Shown: piece after piece, positions 47,614 to 55,384 of the stretch
How the letters are laid out: each line of letters opens with the position of its first letter
How positions within the stretch are numbered: position 1 is the stretch's first letter
From: an uncultured Bacteroidaceae bacterium
GTDB taxonomy: Bacteria > Bacteroidota > Bacteroidia > Bacteroidales > Bacteroidaceae
DNA: 64,000 nucleotides
Assembly: GCA_904502235.1 (NCBI GenBank)
Contig: CAJGDP010000006.1
Coordinates: 1 to 64,000 of the forward strand
Direction: 5' to 3'
Notes under the pieces: model-generated
Told to the model about the DNA's origin: nothing
Databases searched by the model: none
Seen by the model: only the letters and a program-made list of their open reading frames with translations
Translations under genes and position numbers: made by a program

Positions 47614-48363
47614 ATGAATACAGAGAAAAATCAGCAAGTTAAGGACGGTGCAAACCGTAAATTGGAACTTGAGGTTAAGAAAAGTGCCAAAGTAAACTTG
47701 GAACAGCACACTTCTACATGGCTCTTGATGGGTTTTGTGATTGTTTTTGCTGTTACATTTGCGGTAATTGAGTGGACAACATTCGAAAAGGCGGAAAAGA
47801 AAGAGAAGAAAGCACAGCAGCAGGCTCTTGATATTCCTATTGATATTTTGGTGCCTTTCACAATTCCTGAGAAGAAGGTGGTTCCTCCTCCTCCCGAGGC
47901 AAAGAAGATCGTTGATATCATCGAGATTGTAGAGGACGAGGCAGAAATCGAGGAGAGTGACCTTGTTTCTATCGAGGAAATGGGTGATGTTGTCGAGATT
48001 TCAGACAATGCCAACATTGTGGTAGAGGAAGTTATTGAAGAGGAGCAGGTGTTCCAGGTTGTAGAACAGCAGCCTGAGTTCCCCGGTGGTATGAAAGCTC
48101 TTATGAAATATCTTCAGGACAATATCAGCTATCCAAGAATTTCACGCGACAACAACTCACAGGGTCGTTCATTCATCCGTTTCGTCGTTAACTCCGACGG
48201 TTCAATCGAAGGCGTTGAGGTGTTGAAGAGTTCAGGTGATATCTATCTCGACAAAGAAGCTATGCGTGTGGTTAGCGGTATGCCAAAATGGTCTCCCGGT
48301 AAACAGGCCGGTAAACCGGTACGCGTATTCTTCACCTTGCCGGTAGTATTCCGCTTGCAGTAA
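47614..48363 (+). CDS. TonB family energy transducer
   Basis: 249 residues from the ATG at 47614. One membrane segment (~residues 31-50, 'LLMGFVIVFAVTFAVIEWTTF' split), a Pro-rich and acidic periplasmic linker ('EKKVVPPPPEAKK') and a C-terminal TonB domain (~165-249; 'FIRFVVNSDGSIEGVEVLKSSG', in pieces, ending 'VFFTLPVVFRLQ'). It passes proton-motive energy from ExbB/ExbD to outer-membrane receptors. It may power the thiamine receptor in this window, but it is not linked to it. Own promoter and terminator. Confidence 0.9.
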   Translation: MNTEKNQQVKDGANRKLELEVKKSAKVNLEQHTSTWLLMGFVIVFAVTFAVIEWTTFEKAEKKEKKAQQQALDIPIDILVPFTIPEKKVVPPPPEAKKIVDIIEIVEDEAEIEESDLVSIEEMGDVVEISDNANIVVEEVIEEEQVFQVVEQQPEFPGGMKALMKYLQDNISYPRISRDNNSQGRSFIRFVVNSDGSIEGVEVLKSSGDIYLDKEAMRVVSGMPKWSPGKQAGKPVRVFFTLPVVFRLQ

Positions 48364-48380
48364 GAAATAAGATACAATAG

Positions 48381-48409
48381 AAAGAGGCTGCGATGCAGCC
48401 TCTTTTTTT
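48381..48409 (+). terminator. Rho-independent terminator after tonB
   Basis: An 11-bp perfect stem (AAAGAGGCTGC / GCAGCCTCTTT, loop GAT) followed by T7 lies between tonB and ispA. Confidence 0.92.
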
Positions 48410-48422
48410 AATACAATAAGAG

Positions 48423-49403
48423 ATGACTATGTATACTTGGGAAGAATTGAGGGATAAAGTAAATCTTTTCATAGACGAGTTGAAATTTGAGCGTGAACCG
48501 TTGGAACTGTATGCTCCAATCAGATACACTTTGGCACAGAGTGGCAAGCGTGTGCGTCCGGTGCTGTTCCTTATGGCTTACAATATGTATAAGGAATGTG
48601 TTCAGGATGCTTTGTATCCGGCAGTGGCTATGGAGACATACCACAACTACACTCTTATACACGACGATGTGATGGACCGTGCCGATATACGCCGTGGCAA
48701 ACCTACCGTTTGTGCCAAGTGGGGCGATATACCTGCAATCCTTTCGGGTGATACAATGCTTGTTCTTGCATACGAGTTTCTTGCTCATGTGCCTGCCGAC
48801 AAATTGCCCGGCATGCTGGCTCTTTTCACCGAGACCGCAAAGCAGATTGGCGATGGTCAGCAGTACGATATTGAGTTCGAGACACGCGACAATGTAGCCG
48901 AAGAGGAGTATATCGAGATGATACGTCTCAAGACATCTGTGCTTCTTGCTGCATCGTTGAAGATGGGCGGTATGCTTGCAGGTGCAAGTGAATCGGACCT
49001 TGAGAATCTCTATGAGTATGGCGAGAAGATGGGCTTGGCATTCCAGTTGCAGGACGACCTGCTCGATGTGTATGCCGACCAGTCTCTGTTCGGAAAAAAG
49101 ATCGGCGGTGATATCTGTTGCAACAAAAAGACATTCCTTCTTATAACAGCATTGAATGTTGCTTCACCCGAGCAGTTTGCCCAAATGAAGGAGTGGATTG
49201 ATAAAAAGGAGTTCGATGAGCAGGAAAAGATAGCCTTTTTTACCGATATGTACAACAGACTCGGTGTAAGAGAGATCTGCGAAAAACGTATTGAAGAACT
49301 CTTTGCCATGTGCGATGCCTATATCGACCGCATATCGGTTCCCGAGGATAAAAAGGCAAACCTGAAGACTTTTGCCAACTCTCTGTTGAACCGCAAACTC
49401 TGA
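48423..49403 (+). CDS. Polyprenyl (farnesyl) diphosphate synthase
   Basis: 326 residues. Both Asp-rich motifs are present: 'HDDVMDRADIRRGKPT' (Asp81-Asp85) and 'QLQDDLLDVY' (Asp211-Asp215), along with 'GKRVRPVLFLMAY' and 'AMETYHNYTLIHDD'. It joins IPP with allylic diphosphates to make farnesyl or longer chains for undecaprenyl carriers and quinones. Chain length cannot be fixed by eye, although IspA-type is most likely. First gene of a tight group that runs to the ABC permease; the next gene starts 4 bases after its stop codon. Confidence 0.9.
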   Translation: MTMYTWEELRDKVNLFIDELKFEREPLELYAPIRYTLAQSGKRVRPVLFLMAYNMYKECVQDALYPAVAMETYHNYTLIHDDVMDRADIRRGKPTVCAKWGDIPAILSGDTMLVLAYEFLAHVPADKLPGMLALFTETAKQIGDGQQYDIEFETRDNVAEEEYIEMIRLKTSVLLAASLKMGGMLAGASESDLENLYEYGEKMGLAFQLQDDLLDVYADQSLFGKKIGGDICCNKKTFLLITALNVASPEQFAQMKEWIDKKEFDEQEKIAFFTDMYNRLGVREICEKRIEELFAMCDAYIDRISVPEDKKANLKTFANSLLNRKL

Positions 49404-49407
49404 TTCT

Positions 49408-50118
49408 ATGCCTTATCGCCGATTGCCCAAGACCGACCAGGCTCGTATACGTGCATTAAGGGCTGCCGTTGAAAGCAGTACACAGAATGGCGTGTTTACC
49501 AATGTACTCTCTCATAATACATATCACCGTGCAAAGGATTTCCTTGAGCGTTTTTCGCGAGAGGTGGCTGTGTACAGACGATGCGTAAGCGAACAGTCGT
49601 CGAAAAGGGGCAACAAGGAGTACGAGGCAGCCTTGAAGAAGGCGCGAATGTATGTGTCCCATTTCATTCAGGTGCTCAGCATGTCCATAATGCGTGGGGA
49701 GATTGCACGTAACAAACGTCCATATTACGGTTTGCCCCAGGATGAGGATTCCGTCCCCAATCTGTTCTCTGAAGCATCGGTTCTAGAATGGGGTGTAAAG
49801 GTTATTGAAGGCGAGCGTCGTCGTCAGAGCGAGGGTGGAGTACCCATATATAATCCCACAATGGGACGTGTGTCGGTTGTTTTTGAGATATTCAGGGGAA
49901 TGTACGAAAGACAGCACACACTTCAGCAACGCACCAACGAGGCCCTGCGTAATATATCGGATATGCGTTTCGAAGCCGACGAGATAATATTCGAGGCTTG
50001 GGGCGAGATAGAAAAGGCTTTCGCCGTTTTTCAGGGCGAGGAGCGTATCAGGAAATGCGCTTCGTACGGAGTGATATATTACGACCGCCCCGACCGTAAA
50101 AAAGATAAGAATGATTGA
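49408..50118 (+). CDS. Conserved hypothetical protein between ispA and tatD
   Basis: 236 residues, basic, mostly alpha-helical. No signal peptide, membrane segment or known motif. Sections like 'TYHRAKDFLERFSREVAVY', 'ARMYVSHFIQVLSMSIMRGE' and 'ASYGVIYYDRPDRK' are clearly ordered helices, so this is a real protein. It starts 4 bases after the ispA stop codon and overlaps the tatD start by 8 bases, so it is co-translated with them. Function unknown; a nucleic-acid-associated role is only a guess from its Arg/Lys content and next-door nuclease. Confidence 0.75.
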   Translation: MPYRRLPKTDQARIRALRAAVESSTQNGVFTNVLSHNTYHRAKDFLERFSREVAVYRRCVSEQSSKRGNKEYEAALKKARMYVSHFIQVLSMSIMRGEIARNKRPYYGLPQDEDSVPNLFSEASVLEWGVKVIEGERRRQSEGGVPIYNPTMGRVSVVFEIFRGMYERQHTLQQRTNEALRNISDMRFEADEIIFEAWGEIEKAFAVFQGEERIRKCASYGVIYYDRPDRKKDKND

Positions 50119-50896
50119 ATTCGTTGATACACATACGCACCTTTTTGTAACAGAATTTGACGAAGACAGAAGAGATGCCGTACAGCGTGCTTTGGATGCC
50201 GGTGTAACAAAACTCTGCTTGCCCTCCATAACTCTGGAGTCGGTTCCTGCAATCAATGCAATGTGTGAGGAGTTTCCCGGAGTCTGTTATCCAATGCTTG
50301 GCTTGCATCCGACAGAGTTGGGTGATAATTACAAGGCTACACTCGATACCATGTATTCGCTTTTGAAAAACGACGGACGCTATATCGCGGTCGGAGAGGT
50401 GGGGCTTGATTTCTATTGGGATGACACTCGCAAGAAGGAGCAATTCGATGCGTTCGATACGCAGATTGCATGGGCTGCAGAACTGGGCTTGCCTTTGGCA
50501 ATCCATTCGCGTAGCGCATTCAATGAGTTGTATGATATGATGGAAGCTCATAGGAGCAAAGGGCTTACTGGAGTGTTCCATTGTTTTTCGGGCAGTGAAG
50601 AAGAGGCACGCAAACTTCTTTCGTTCGACGGTTTTTATCTGGGTATCGGCGGTGTGGCAACATACAAGAAGTCTACATTGCCCTCTGTGTTGAAGAATGT
50701 ACCCCTCGAAAGAATAGTGCTTGAAACCGATTCGCCTTATCTGCCTCCGGTTCCTTTCAGAGGAAAACGCAACGATAGTTCTTACGTACCATACATAGCA
50801 GAGTTCTTGGCAGGGGTGTATGGCTGCACCGTTCACGATGTGGCACGCATAACAACGTCCAATGCCAATAATCTGTTCCCTAAATTGTGTAAATGA
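50111..50896 (+). CDS. tatD: TatD-family metal-dependent deoxyribonuclease
   Basis: 261 residues. Amidohydrolase-fold metal-binding motifs: 'FVDTHTHLFV', 'CYPMLGLHPTEL', 'VGEVGLDFYW' (Glu ligand), 'LAIHSRSAFNE', 'VFHCFSGSEEEA' and 'VLETDSPYLPPVPFRGKRN'. TatD enzymes act as 3'-5' exonucleases and in DNA repair or quality control. It overlaps both neighbours (8 bases before, 4 bases after, ATGA type), indicating tight coupling. Confidence 0.92.
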   Translation: MIEFVDTHTHLFVTEFDEDRRDAVQRALDAGVTKLCLPSITLESVPAINAMCEEFPGVCYPMLGLHPTELGDNYKATLDTMYSLLKNDGRYIAVGEVGLDFYWDDTRKKEQFDAFDTQIAWAAELGLPLAIHSRSAFNELYDMMEAHRSKGLTGVFHCFSGSEEEARKLLSFDGFYLGIGGVATYKKSTLPSVLKNVPLERIVLETDSPYLPPVPFRGKRNDSSYVPYIAEFLAGVYGCTVHDVARITTSNANNLFPKLCK

Positions 50897-51963
50897 TGGA
50901 ATTTGAGAAAATAGATATTTTCAGTGATGGCAAACGCCCCGTGCTTATTGCCGGTCCTTGCAGTGCCGAGAGCGAAGAGCAGGTCTTGGCTGTGGCATCG
51001 GCACTTGTGGACAAGGGCGTAACGCTTTTCCGCACAGGAGTGTGGAAACCGCGTACACGTCCCGGTTGTTTCGAGGGAGTGGGGCAGGAGGCTCTGCAAT
51101 GGTTGCAGCTTGTAAAGAGTGAATACGGAATGCCGGTATCAACAGAGGTGGCAACGGCAGTCCATGTGGAGCAGGCTCTTGCTGCAGGTATCGATGTGCT
51201 GTGGATTGGCGCGCGTACAACAGCCAATCCGTTTGCGGTGCAGGAGATTGCCGATGCTCTGCGTGGCGTGGATATTCCTGTGCTTATAAAGAATCCCGTA
51301 AATCCCGATGTGGATTTGTGGATAGGAGCGTTCGAACGTCTTAATAATGCCGGTGTAAAGCGTCTTGGTGCAATACATCGTGGCTTTTCGGCATACGGAG
51401 AGAAGTTCTATCGTAATGCCCCACAGTGGCAGCTGCCCATTGAATTCCGTCGTCGCATGGGAACTGTTCCCATGATTTGCGACCCAAGCCACATCGGTGG
51501 AAAACGCGAACTCGTGCTCTCGTTGTCGCAACAGGCACTGGACTTGAATTTCGATGGTCTTATGATTGAGACACACTGCAATCCTGTTTGTGCCTTGAGT
51601 GATGCCCGACAGCAGGTAACCCCTGAGGAACTTGCACTTATTCTGGCACGTCTGGTGCATCGCTCTTCGGAGAGCGTGGATGCCGATTTCATGTCGTATC
51701 GCAGCCGTTTGGACGAGATTGATGACAAACTTATGGAACTGCTTGTGAAACGCATGGCTATTTCCCGCGAGATAGGTGCTGTAAAACGCGACAAGGGGCT
51801 TACCGTGTTCCAACCGTTCAGATACAACGAAACAATTGAACGCTACACCAGATATTGTGCAGAAAGCAAGATAGACATCGAGGCAGTAAAAAGCATCTTT
51901 GAGGCAGTCCATACCGAGAGTATCCGTCAGCAGCTGCATATTGTCAACGATACAGAAAAATAA
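50893..51963 (+). CDS. Bifunctional DAHP synthase / chorismate mutase
   Basis: 356 residues. Residues ~10-265 form a KDO8P-type (class I-beta) DAHP synthase: 'LIAGPCSAESEEQV', 'GVWKPRTRPGCFEG', 'LWIGARTTANPFAV', 'VPMICDPSHIGGKREL' and 'IETHCNPVCALSDARQ'. Residues ~270-350 are an AroQ chorismate mutase ('RSRLDEIDDKLMELLVKRMAISREIG' in pieces, 'KGLTVFQPFRYN'). The fusion is standard in Bacteroidales and links the first step of the shikimate pathway with the first step to Phe/Tyr, allowing prephenate feedback. It overlaps tatD (ATGA) and is followed after 4 bases by an ABC importer gene. Confidence 0.92.
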   Translation: MMEFEKIDIFSDGKRPVLIAGPCSAESEEQVLAVASALVDKGVTLFRTGVWKPRTRPGCFEGVGQEALQWLQLVKSEYGMPVSTEVATAVHVEQALAAGIDVLWIGARTTANPFAVQEIADALRGVDIPVLIKNPVNPDVDLWIGAFERLNNAGVKRLGAIHRGFSAYGEKFYRNAPQWQLPIEFRRRMGTVPMICDPSHIGGKRELVLSLSQQALDLNFDGLMIETHCNPVCALSDARQQVTPEELALILARLVHRSSESVDADFMSYRSRLDEIDDKLMELLVKRMAISREIGAVKRDKGLTVFQPFRYNETIERYTRYCAESKIDIEAVKSIFEAVHTESIRQQLHIVNDTEK

Positions 51964-51967
51964 CCGT

Positions 51968-53080
51968 ATGATGCGTGGATTGTGGCTTGTTCTTCTATCT
52001 CTCTGCTTTATGATTTCGTGTAACAGCAGAGATGTAGAGCCTGTAGAGGGCAAACAGGTGGAAATCCGCTACTCTTCGCTGCTTGCAATATGTGAAAGCA
52101 ACGGTTATACCGTTGTGGATGTGAAGAATCCTTGGGGCGAAGGATTGCTCCGACGCTATATTCTTGTACCGTCCGACAGCGCATTGCCACAGAACCTGCC
52201 AACCGGAACTCTTGTACGCACCCCATTGAGCAGAACGGTTCTCTTTTCGGGTGTCCATGCCCTGTTGTTCCAGGAACTTGAAGCCCTATCGGCAATATCA
52301 GGAGTTTGCGACTGCCGTTATATCTATTCAACGGGGGTGCAAAGTGGGCTTAAGGAGGGCACAATACTTGATTGTGGCAGTTCACTCGATATAAATACCG
52401 AAACAATTGTCCGGGTTAATCCCGATGCTATATTTGTCCTGCCATACGAAAACGGCGGTTATGGCAAACTCGACAGATTCTCTTACCCTTTGGTTGAGTG
52501 TGCCGACTATATGGAAACATCCCCCCTTGGCTGTGCCGAATGGGTGCGCTTTTATGCACGTCTGCTTGGTTGCGACGAAAAAGGCGACTCCATCTTCAAT
52601 GCCGTCTGCAATGAGTATGAGACTTTGCGTGGCAAGGTTTCGGATGTGAGCATACGCCCAAAATTGATGTGTGAACTCAAAAGCACTTCGGCATGGTATG
52701 TCCCCGGTGGCAGTAGTACAATGGGGCAGATGTATAAGGATGCCGGAGCCGACTATGTTTTTGCAGATTATGATACCAACGGTTCCGTGCCTCTCTCGGT
52801 TGAGGTGATGCTCGACAAGGCTGCCGATGCCGATGTCTGGTTGTTCAAATACAACTCTTTAACCGACAGGACATACACCCAATTGTTGGGAGAGTATGCC
52901 GGATACGCGCATTTCAAGCCCTTTAAGGAGAAGAATGTTTATGCGTGTAATACTCATAGGAAGAATGTTTTTGAAGAGACTGCTTTCCATCCCGAAAGGT
53001 TCTTGAGGGATTTAGTATCGTTGTTCCATCCGTCGTTGTTCCCCGAATACAAAACAGTATATTATGAAAAGATGCGTTGA
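51968..53080 (+). CDS. ABC transporter substrate-binding lipoprotein (BtuF/FepB-like)
   Basis: 370 residues from the ATG at 51968, which begins a lipoprotein signal (LSLCFMISCNSRD, Cys ~17). The longer frame would overlap the previous gene. Helical-backbone binding-protein features: 'VVDVKNPWGEGLLRRYILVP', 'ALSAISGVCDCRYIY', 'PDAIFVLPYENGGYGK' and 'GSSTMGQMYKDAGADYVFADY'. Members bind vitamin B12, heme or siderophores; Bacteroidales relatives of this Trp/Pro-containing type are usually called iron ABC transporter proteins. The ligand is unknown. It overlaps the permease start by 17 bases. Confidence 0.85.
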   Translation: MMRGLWLVLLSLCFMISCNSRDVEPVEGKQVEIRYSSLLAICESNGYTVVDVKNPWGEGLLRRYILVPSDSALPQNLPTGTLVRTPLSRTVLFSGVHALLFQELEALSAISGVCDCRYIYSTGVQSGLKEGTILDCGSSLDINTETIVRVNPDAIFVLPYENGGYGKLDRFSYPLVECADYMETSPLGCAEWVRFYARLLGCDEKGDSIFNAVCNEYETLRGKVSDVSIRPKLMCELKSTSAWYVPGGSSTMGQMYKDAGADYVFADYDTNGSVPLSVEVMLDKAADADVWLFKYNSLTDRTYTQLLGEYAGYAHFKPFKEKNVYACNTHRKNVFEETAFHPERFLRDLVSLFHPSLFPEYKTVYYEKMR

Positions 53081-54089
53081 TAAAAGAATAGGCTTTCTGT
53101 TGCTTACACTTTTTATTGTGCTCCTATTTCTGGCAAATCTTGTTTACGGTTCGGTGGATATACCGTGCAAGGATGTACTGTCGATACTGCTTGGAGGCGA
53201 CAGCGAACGCGAAGCATGGAGGCTTATAGTCCTTGAAACACGACTTCCGCAAGCTTTCACAGCCTTGCTCACTGGTGCGGCAATCTCGGTTGCAGGCTTA
53301 CTGTTGCAGACACTCTTCAATAATCCTCTCGCAGGCCCCGAAGTGCTCGGAATCAACAGTGGAGCAGGGCTTGGCGTGGCAGTTGTTATGCTGTTCATGC
53401 AGGGCGTGCTTGTCGCAGGCGGTATGGGCGTAACCGCTTATTTTGCAATATTTTTCGGAGCATTCCTGGGAGCGGCAGTTGTGATGGCAGTTATATTGCT
53501 TTTGTCTTCAATCCTTAGAAATAAAGTTCTTCTCCTGATTGTGGGCGTAGCGGTGGGCTATCTGGCATCGTCGCTCATATCGGTGCTGAACTACTTTGCA
53601 ACATCCGAGGGAGTGCACTCCTATCTTGTTTGGGGAATGGGAAGTTTCAGCGCAGTGTCTGCAGCGCAACTTCCGCTCTATGCCGTGCCGGTATTGCTAC
53701 TGCTTGCAGTTGCACTATTCATGATGAAACCGCTGAATGCCCTTCTTTTGGGCGATGCCTATGCCCATAACCTTGGCGTGAATGTCAAGCAAGTGCGTGG
53801 AGTATTGCTCACTGTTACGGGATTGCTCACAGCTATGGTAACAGCATTCTGCGGACCGATATCCTTTCTTGGACTTGCAGTCCCCCACATAGCACGTCTG
53901 CTATTTAAAACAAATAACCATCACCGCCTTCTCCCTGCAACAATGCTTACAGGCGCATCCACAGCACTTGTCTGCAATCTTGTGTGCCAACTCCCCGGCG
54001 AAAGCGGCTTGCTCCCCTTGGGCGCAATAACACCCCTCATCGGCGCACCAGTGATAATATATGTGGTGCTCAGGAATAGGGGGATGTGA
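53064..54089 (+). CDS. FecCD-family ABC transporter permease (BtuC-like)
   Basis: 341 residues with about ten membrane segments. Family motifs: 'LLGGDSEREAWRLIVLETRLPQAFTALLTGAAISVAGLLLQTLFNNPLAGPEVLG' read in pieces, 'LPLYAVPVLLLLAVALF', 'AYAHNLGVNVKQV' and 'FCGPISFLGLAVPHIARLLF' in pieces. It forms the inner-membrane channel for the binding protein encoded just upstream. The ATP-binding subunit that usually follows is absent here; the next gene is an unrelated GIY-YIG protein 162 bases away. The ATPase must be encoded elsewhere or the system has lost it. Confidence 0.9.
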   Translation: MKRCVDKRIGFLLLTLFIVLLFLANLVYGSVDIPCKDVLSILLGGDSEREAWRLIVLETRLPQAFTALLTGAAISVAGLLLQTLFNNPLAGPEVLGINSGAGLGVAVVMLFMQGVLVAGGMGVTAYFAIFFGAFLGAAVVMAVILLLSSILRNKVLLLIVGVAVGYLASSLISVLNYFATSEGVHSYLVWGMGSFSAVSAAQLPLYAVPVLLLLAVALFMMKPLNALLLGDAYAHNLGVNVKQVRGVLLTVTGLLTAMVTAFCGPISFLGLAVPHIARLLFKTNNHHRLLPATMLTGASTALVCNLVCQLPGESGLLPLGAITPLIGAPVIIYVVLRNRGM

Positions 54090-54144
54090 TTGGGGAGAAA
54101 GCATTCTTATGCTGTCCGATCCAAAAGTATCTTCGTGAAAATTC

Positions 54145-54174
54145 TTTGTTTTTTATGAATTCTTATTATTTTTG
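54145..54174 (+). promoter_or_regulatory. Promoter of the GIY-YIG gene
   Basis: TTTG (54145-54148), 18 bases, TATTTTTG (54167-54174). An alternative TATCTTCG lies at 54128-54135. The leader to the ATG at 54252 would be about 70 bases. Confidence 0.55.
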
Positions 54175-54251
54175 CTTGACGAAAAATTTGTGCCCTGTGC
54201 TGAATGGATGTGTAGATTTAGGTTGGTGTAAATGAATAAACTATTTAAAAT

Positions 54252-54935
54252 ATGTGTAGCAAAGAATTTGGTTATGTTTATATATTGACTAATCCCAGTT
54301 TTCGTGAAGATTGGGTAAAAATTGGCAAAAGTTCTCGCCCTGTAGATGTGAGAAGTAAGGAACTTGACAATACTGCAGTTCCTCTCCCTTTTGAAATTTA
54401 TGCTACACTCAGAACCTCTAAGTATGACAAGGTGGAAAAGCAGATTCATAAACAGATAGATCGTCTTACCGATTTGCGTATACGTCAGAAACGTGAGTTC
54501 TTCAATATTGCTCCATCGGTTGCTCTTGATATAATGCGCGACATCGCAGACTTGCTCGAAGATGCTGAATTGGCAGTGTATGTTGACGGCAAACCTGTTA
54601 TAAGTGGTAGTAAAGATGAAGATAAGAAAATCGATGCTGCAAATGAGGATAAAAAGCGTAAAAAGGCGAAGCCGGCATTTAAATTTCACATGGTAGGGCT
54701 TAATGTGGGTGATACAATTGTTTTCGATGCGCTTAATCTGTCTGTAAAAGTGGCTTCTGATGATAAAATAGAATATGAGGGACGCTTATGGTCTCTTTCT
54801 GCTTTTACAGCTGAATTTCTTCCAGAGAATATACAAAATACTTCCGGAGCTTATCAGGGTCCGAAGTTTTTTAGCTATGGGGGTAAAACTTTGTCGCAGA
54901 TGCGATTGGAGGTTGAAGAGACTATGAATAAATAA
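54252..54935 (+). CDS. GIY-YIG nuclease (T5orf172-like) with C-terminal RAMA/DUF4357-like domain
   Basis: 227 residues. Residues ~6-95: 'FGYVYILTNPSF' (GIY part), 'DWVKIGKSSRPVDVRSKEL' (YIG part and Arg), 'KVEKQIHKQIDRL' and 'KREFFNIAP' (Glu), the T5orf172 pattern of GIY-YIG proteins. A charged linker (~115-140, Lys/Asp/Glu) follows. Residues ~150-227 ('IEYEGRLWSLSAFTAEFL', 'YQGPKFFSYGGKTLSQMRLE') resemble a RAMA or DUF4357 domain, found attached to restriction and DNA-modification proteins. Function unknown; a DNA-damage or defence-related nuclease is plausible. The gene is isolated, with AT-rich flanks on both sides, which suggests recent gain. Confidence 0.78.
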   Translation: MCSKEFGYVYILTNPSFREDWVKIGKSSRPVDVRSKELDNTAVPLPFEIYATLRTSKYDKVEKQIHKQIDRLTDLRIRQKREFFNIAPSVALDIMRDIADLLEDAELAVYVDGKPVISGSKDEDKKIDAANEDKKRKKAKPAFKFHMVGLNVGDTIVFDALNLSVKVASDDKIEYEGRLWSLSAFTAEFLPENIQNTSGAYQGPKFFSYGGKTLSQMRLEVEETMNK

Positions 54936-55219
54936 CAACGCTGAACAAAAGTGCCTAATACGAAATAGTCTTCAGTGAATTTCTTGAAAATGCCGTGTGT
55001 ATCATTTAATGAATTACATATTTTTGAACAAGACAATTCGTCAGTTGTCGACCGATGAATTTACAAACGTTTCTATTTAAGGTGTTTTTTATCAATAGGA
55101 TATTCTTTAATCAATCAACCTTAGAAATTTTGATGATGTTCCAAATGTCGGTTGACTAAGCTACCGCGTTATTTTGTTTTATTTTGTCAATTAAACATGC
55201 TATTTCTCTTTTAAAATTC
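54936..55219. other. AT-rich gene-free stretch
   Basis: No credible gene. The stretch is AT-rich compared with its neighbours. It contains a 23-codon open frame (ATG at ~55010) of unknown meaning and an inverted pair of short words around 'GTCGACCGA' and 'TCGGTTGAC' (near 55038 and 55150). It could be the remnant of inserted DNA next to the GIY-YIG gene. No terminator or RNA gene was recognised. Confidence 0.4.
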
Positions 55220-55250
55220 TTGTATAAACTGAAAAAAGAGTTTATTTTTG
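55220..55250 (+). promoter_or_regulatory. Promoter of the ilv operon
   Basis: TTG (55220-55222), 20 bases, TATTTTTG (55243-55250). Transcription would start about 128 bases before ilvD, leaving a long leader. Confidence 0.55.
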
Positions 55251-55317
55251 CAATCTTAATCGAGAAAACGGTAATATTTGTATTTTATAGTCCTGTTTCG
55301 GCTGTTTTTGGTTGAAA

Positions 55318-55372
55318 ATGGGGATACATCTATTTTGAATGCCTTTCTCTTTTTGGGGAAAGGTTTCTTGTT
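55318..55372 (+). promoter_or_regulatory. Possible leader peptide and attenuator hairpin before ilvD
   Basis: A 7-codon frame (55318-55338; Met-Gly-Ile-His-Leu-Phe-stop) uses rare ATA and CTA codons. Four bases later a hairpin (55342-55350 with 55355-55363, two G-T pairs) is followed by a T-rich run. The layout resembles branched-chain amino acid attenuation, but the peptide is very short and such control is not established for this group. Confidence 0.3.
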
Positions 55373-55384
55373 AAAATTAATGTT

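Noticed and set aside
51899..51967. Upstream extension of the substrate-binding protein
   Set aside because: The extra 23 residues overlap the end of the chorismate mutase gene and destroy the lipoprotein signal that starts cleanly at 51968.
55010..55081. 23-codon open frame in the AT-rich gap
   Set aside because: Too short, unrecognised, and without a promoter or ribosome site; noted only within the gap description.
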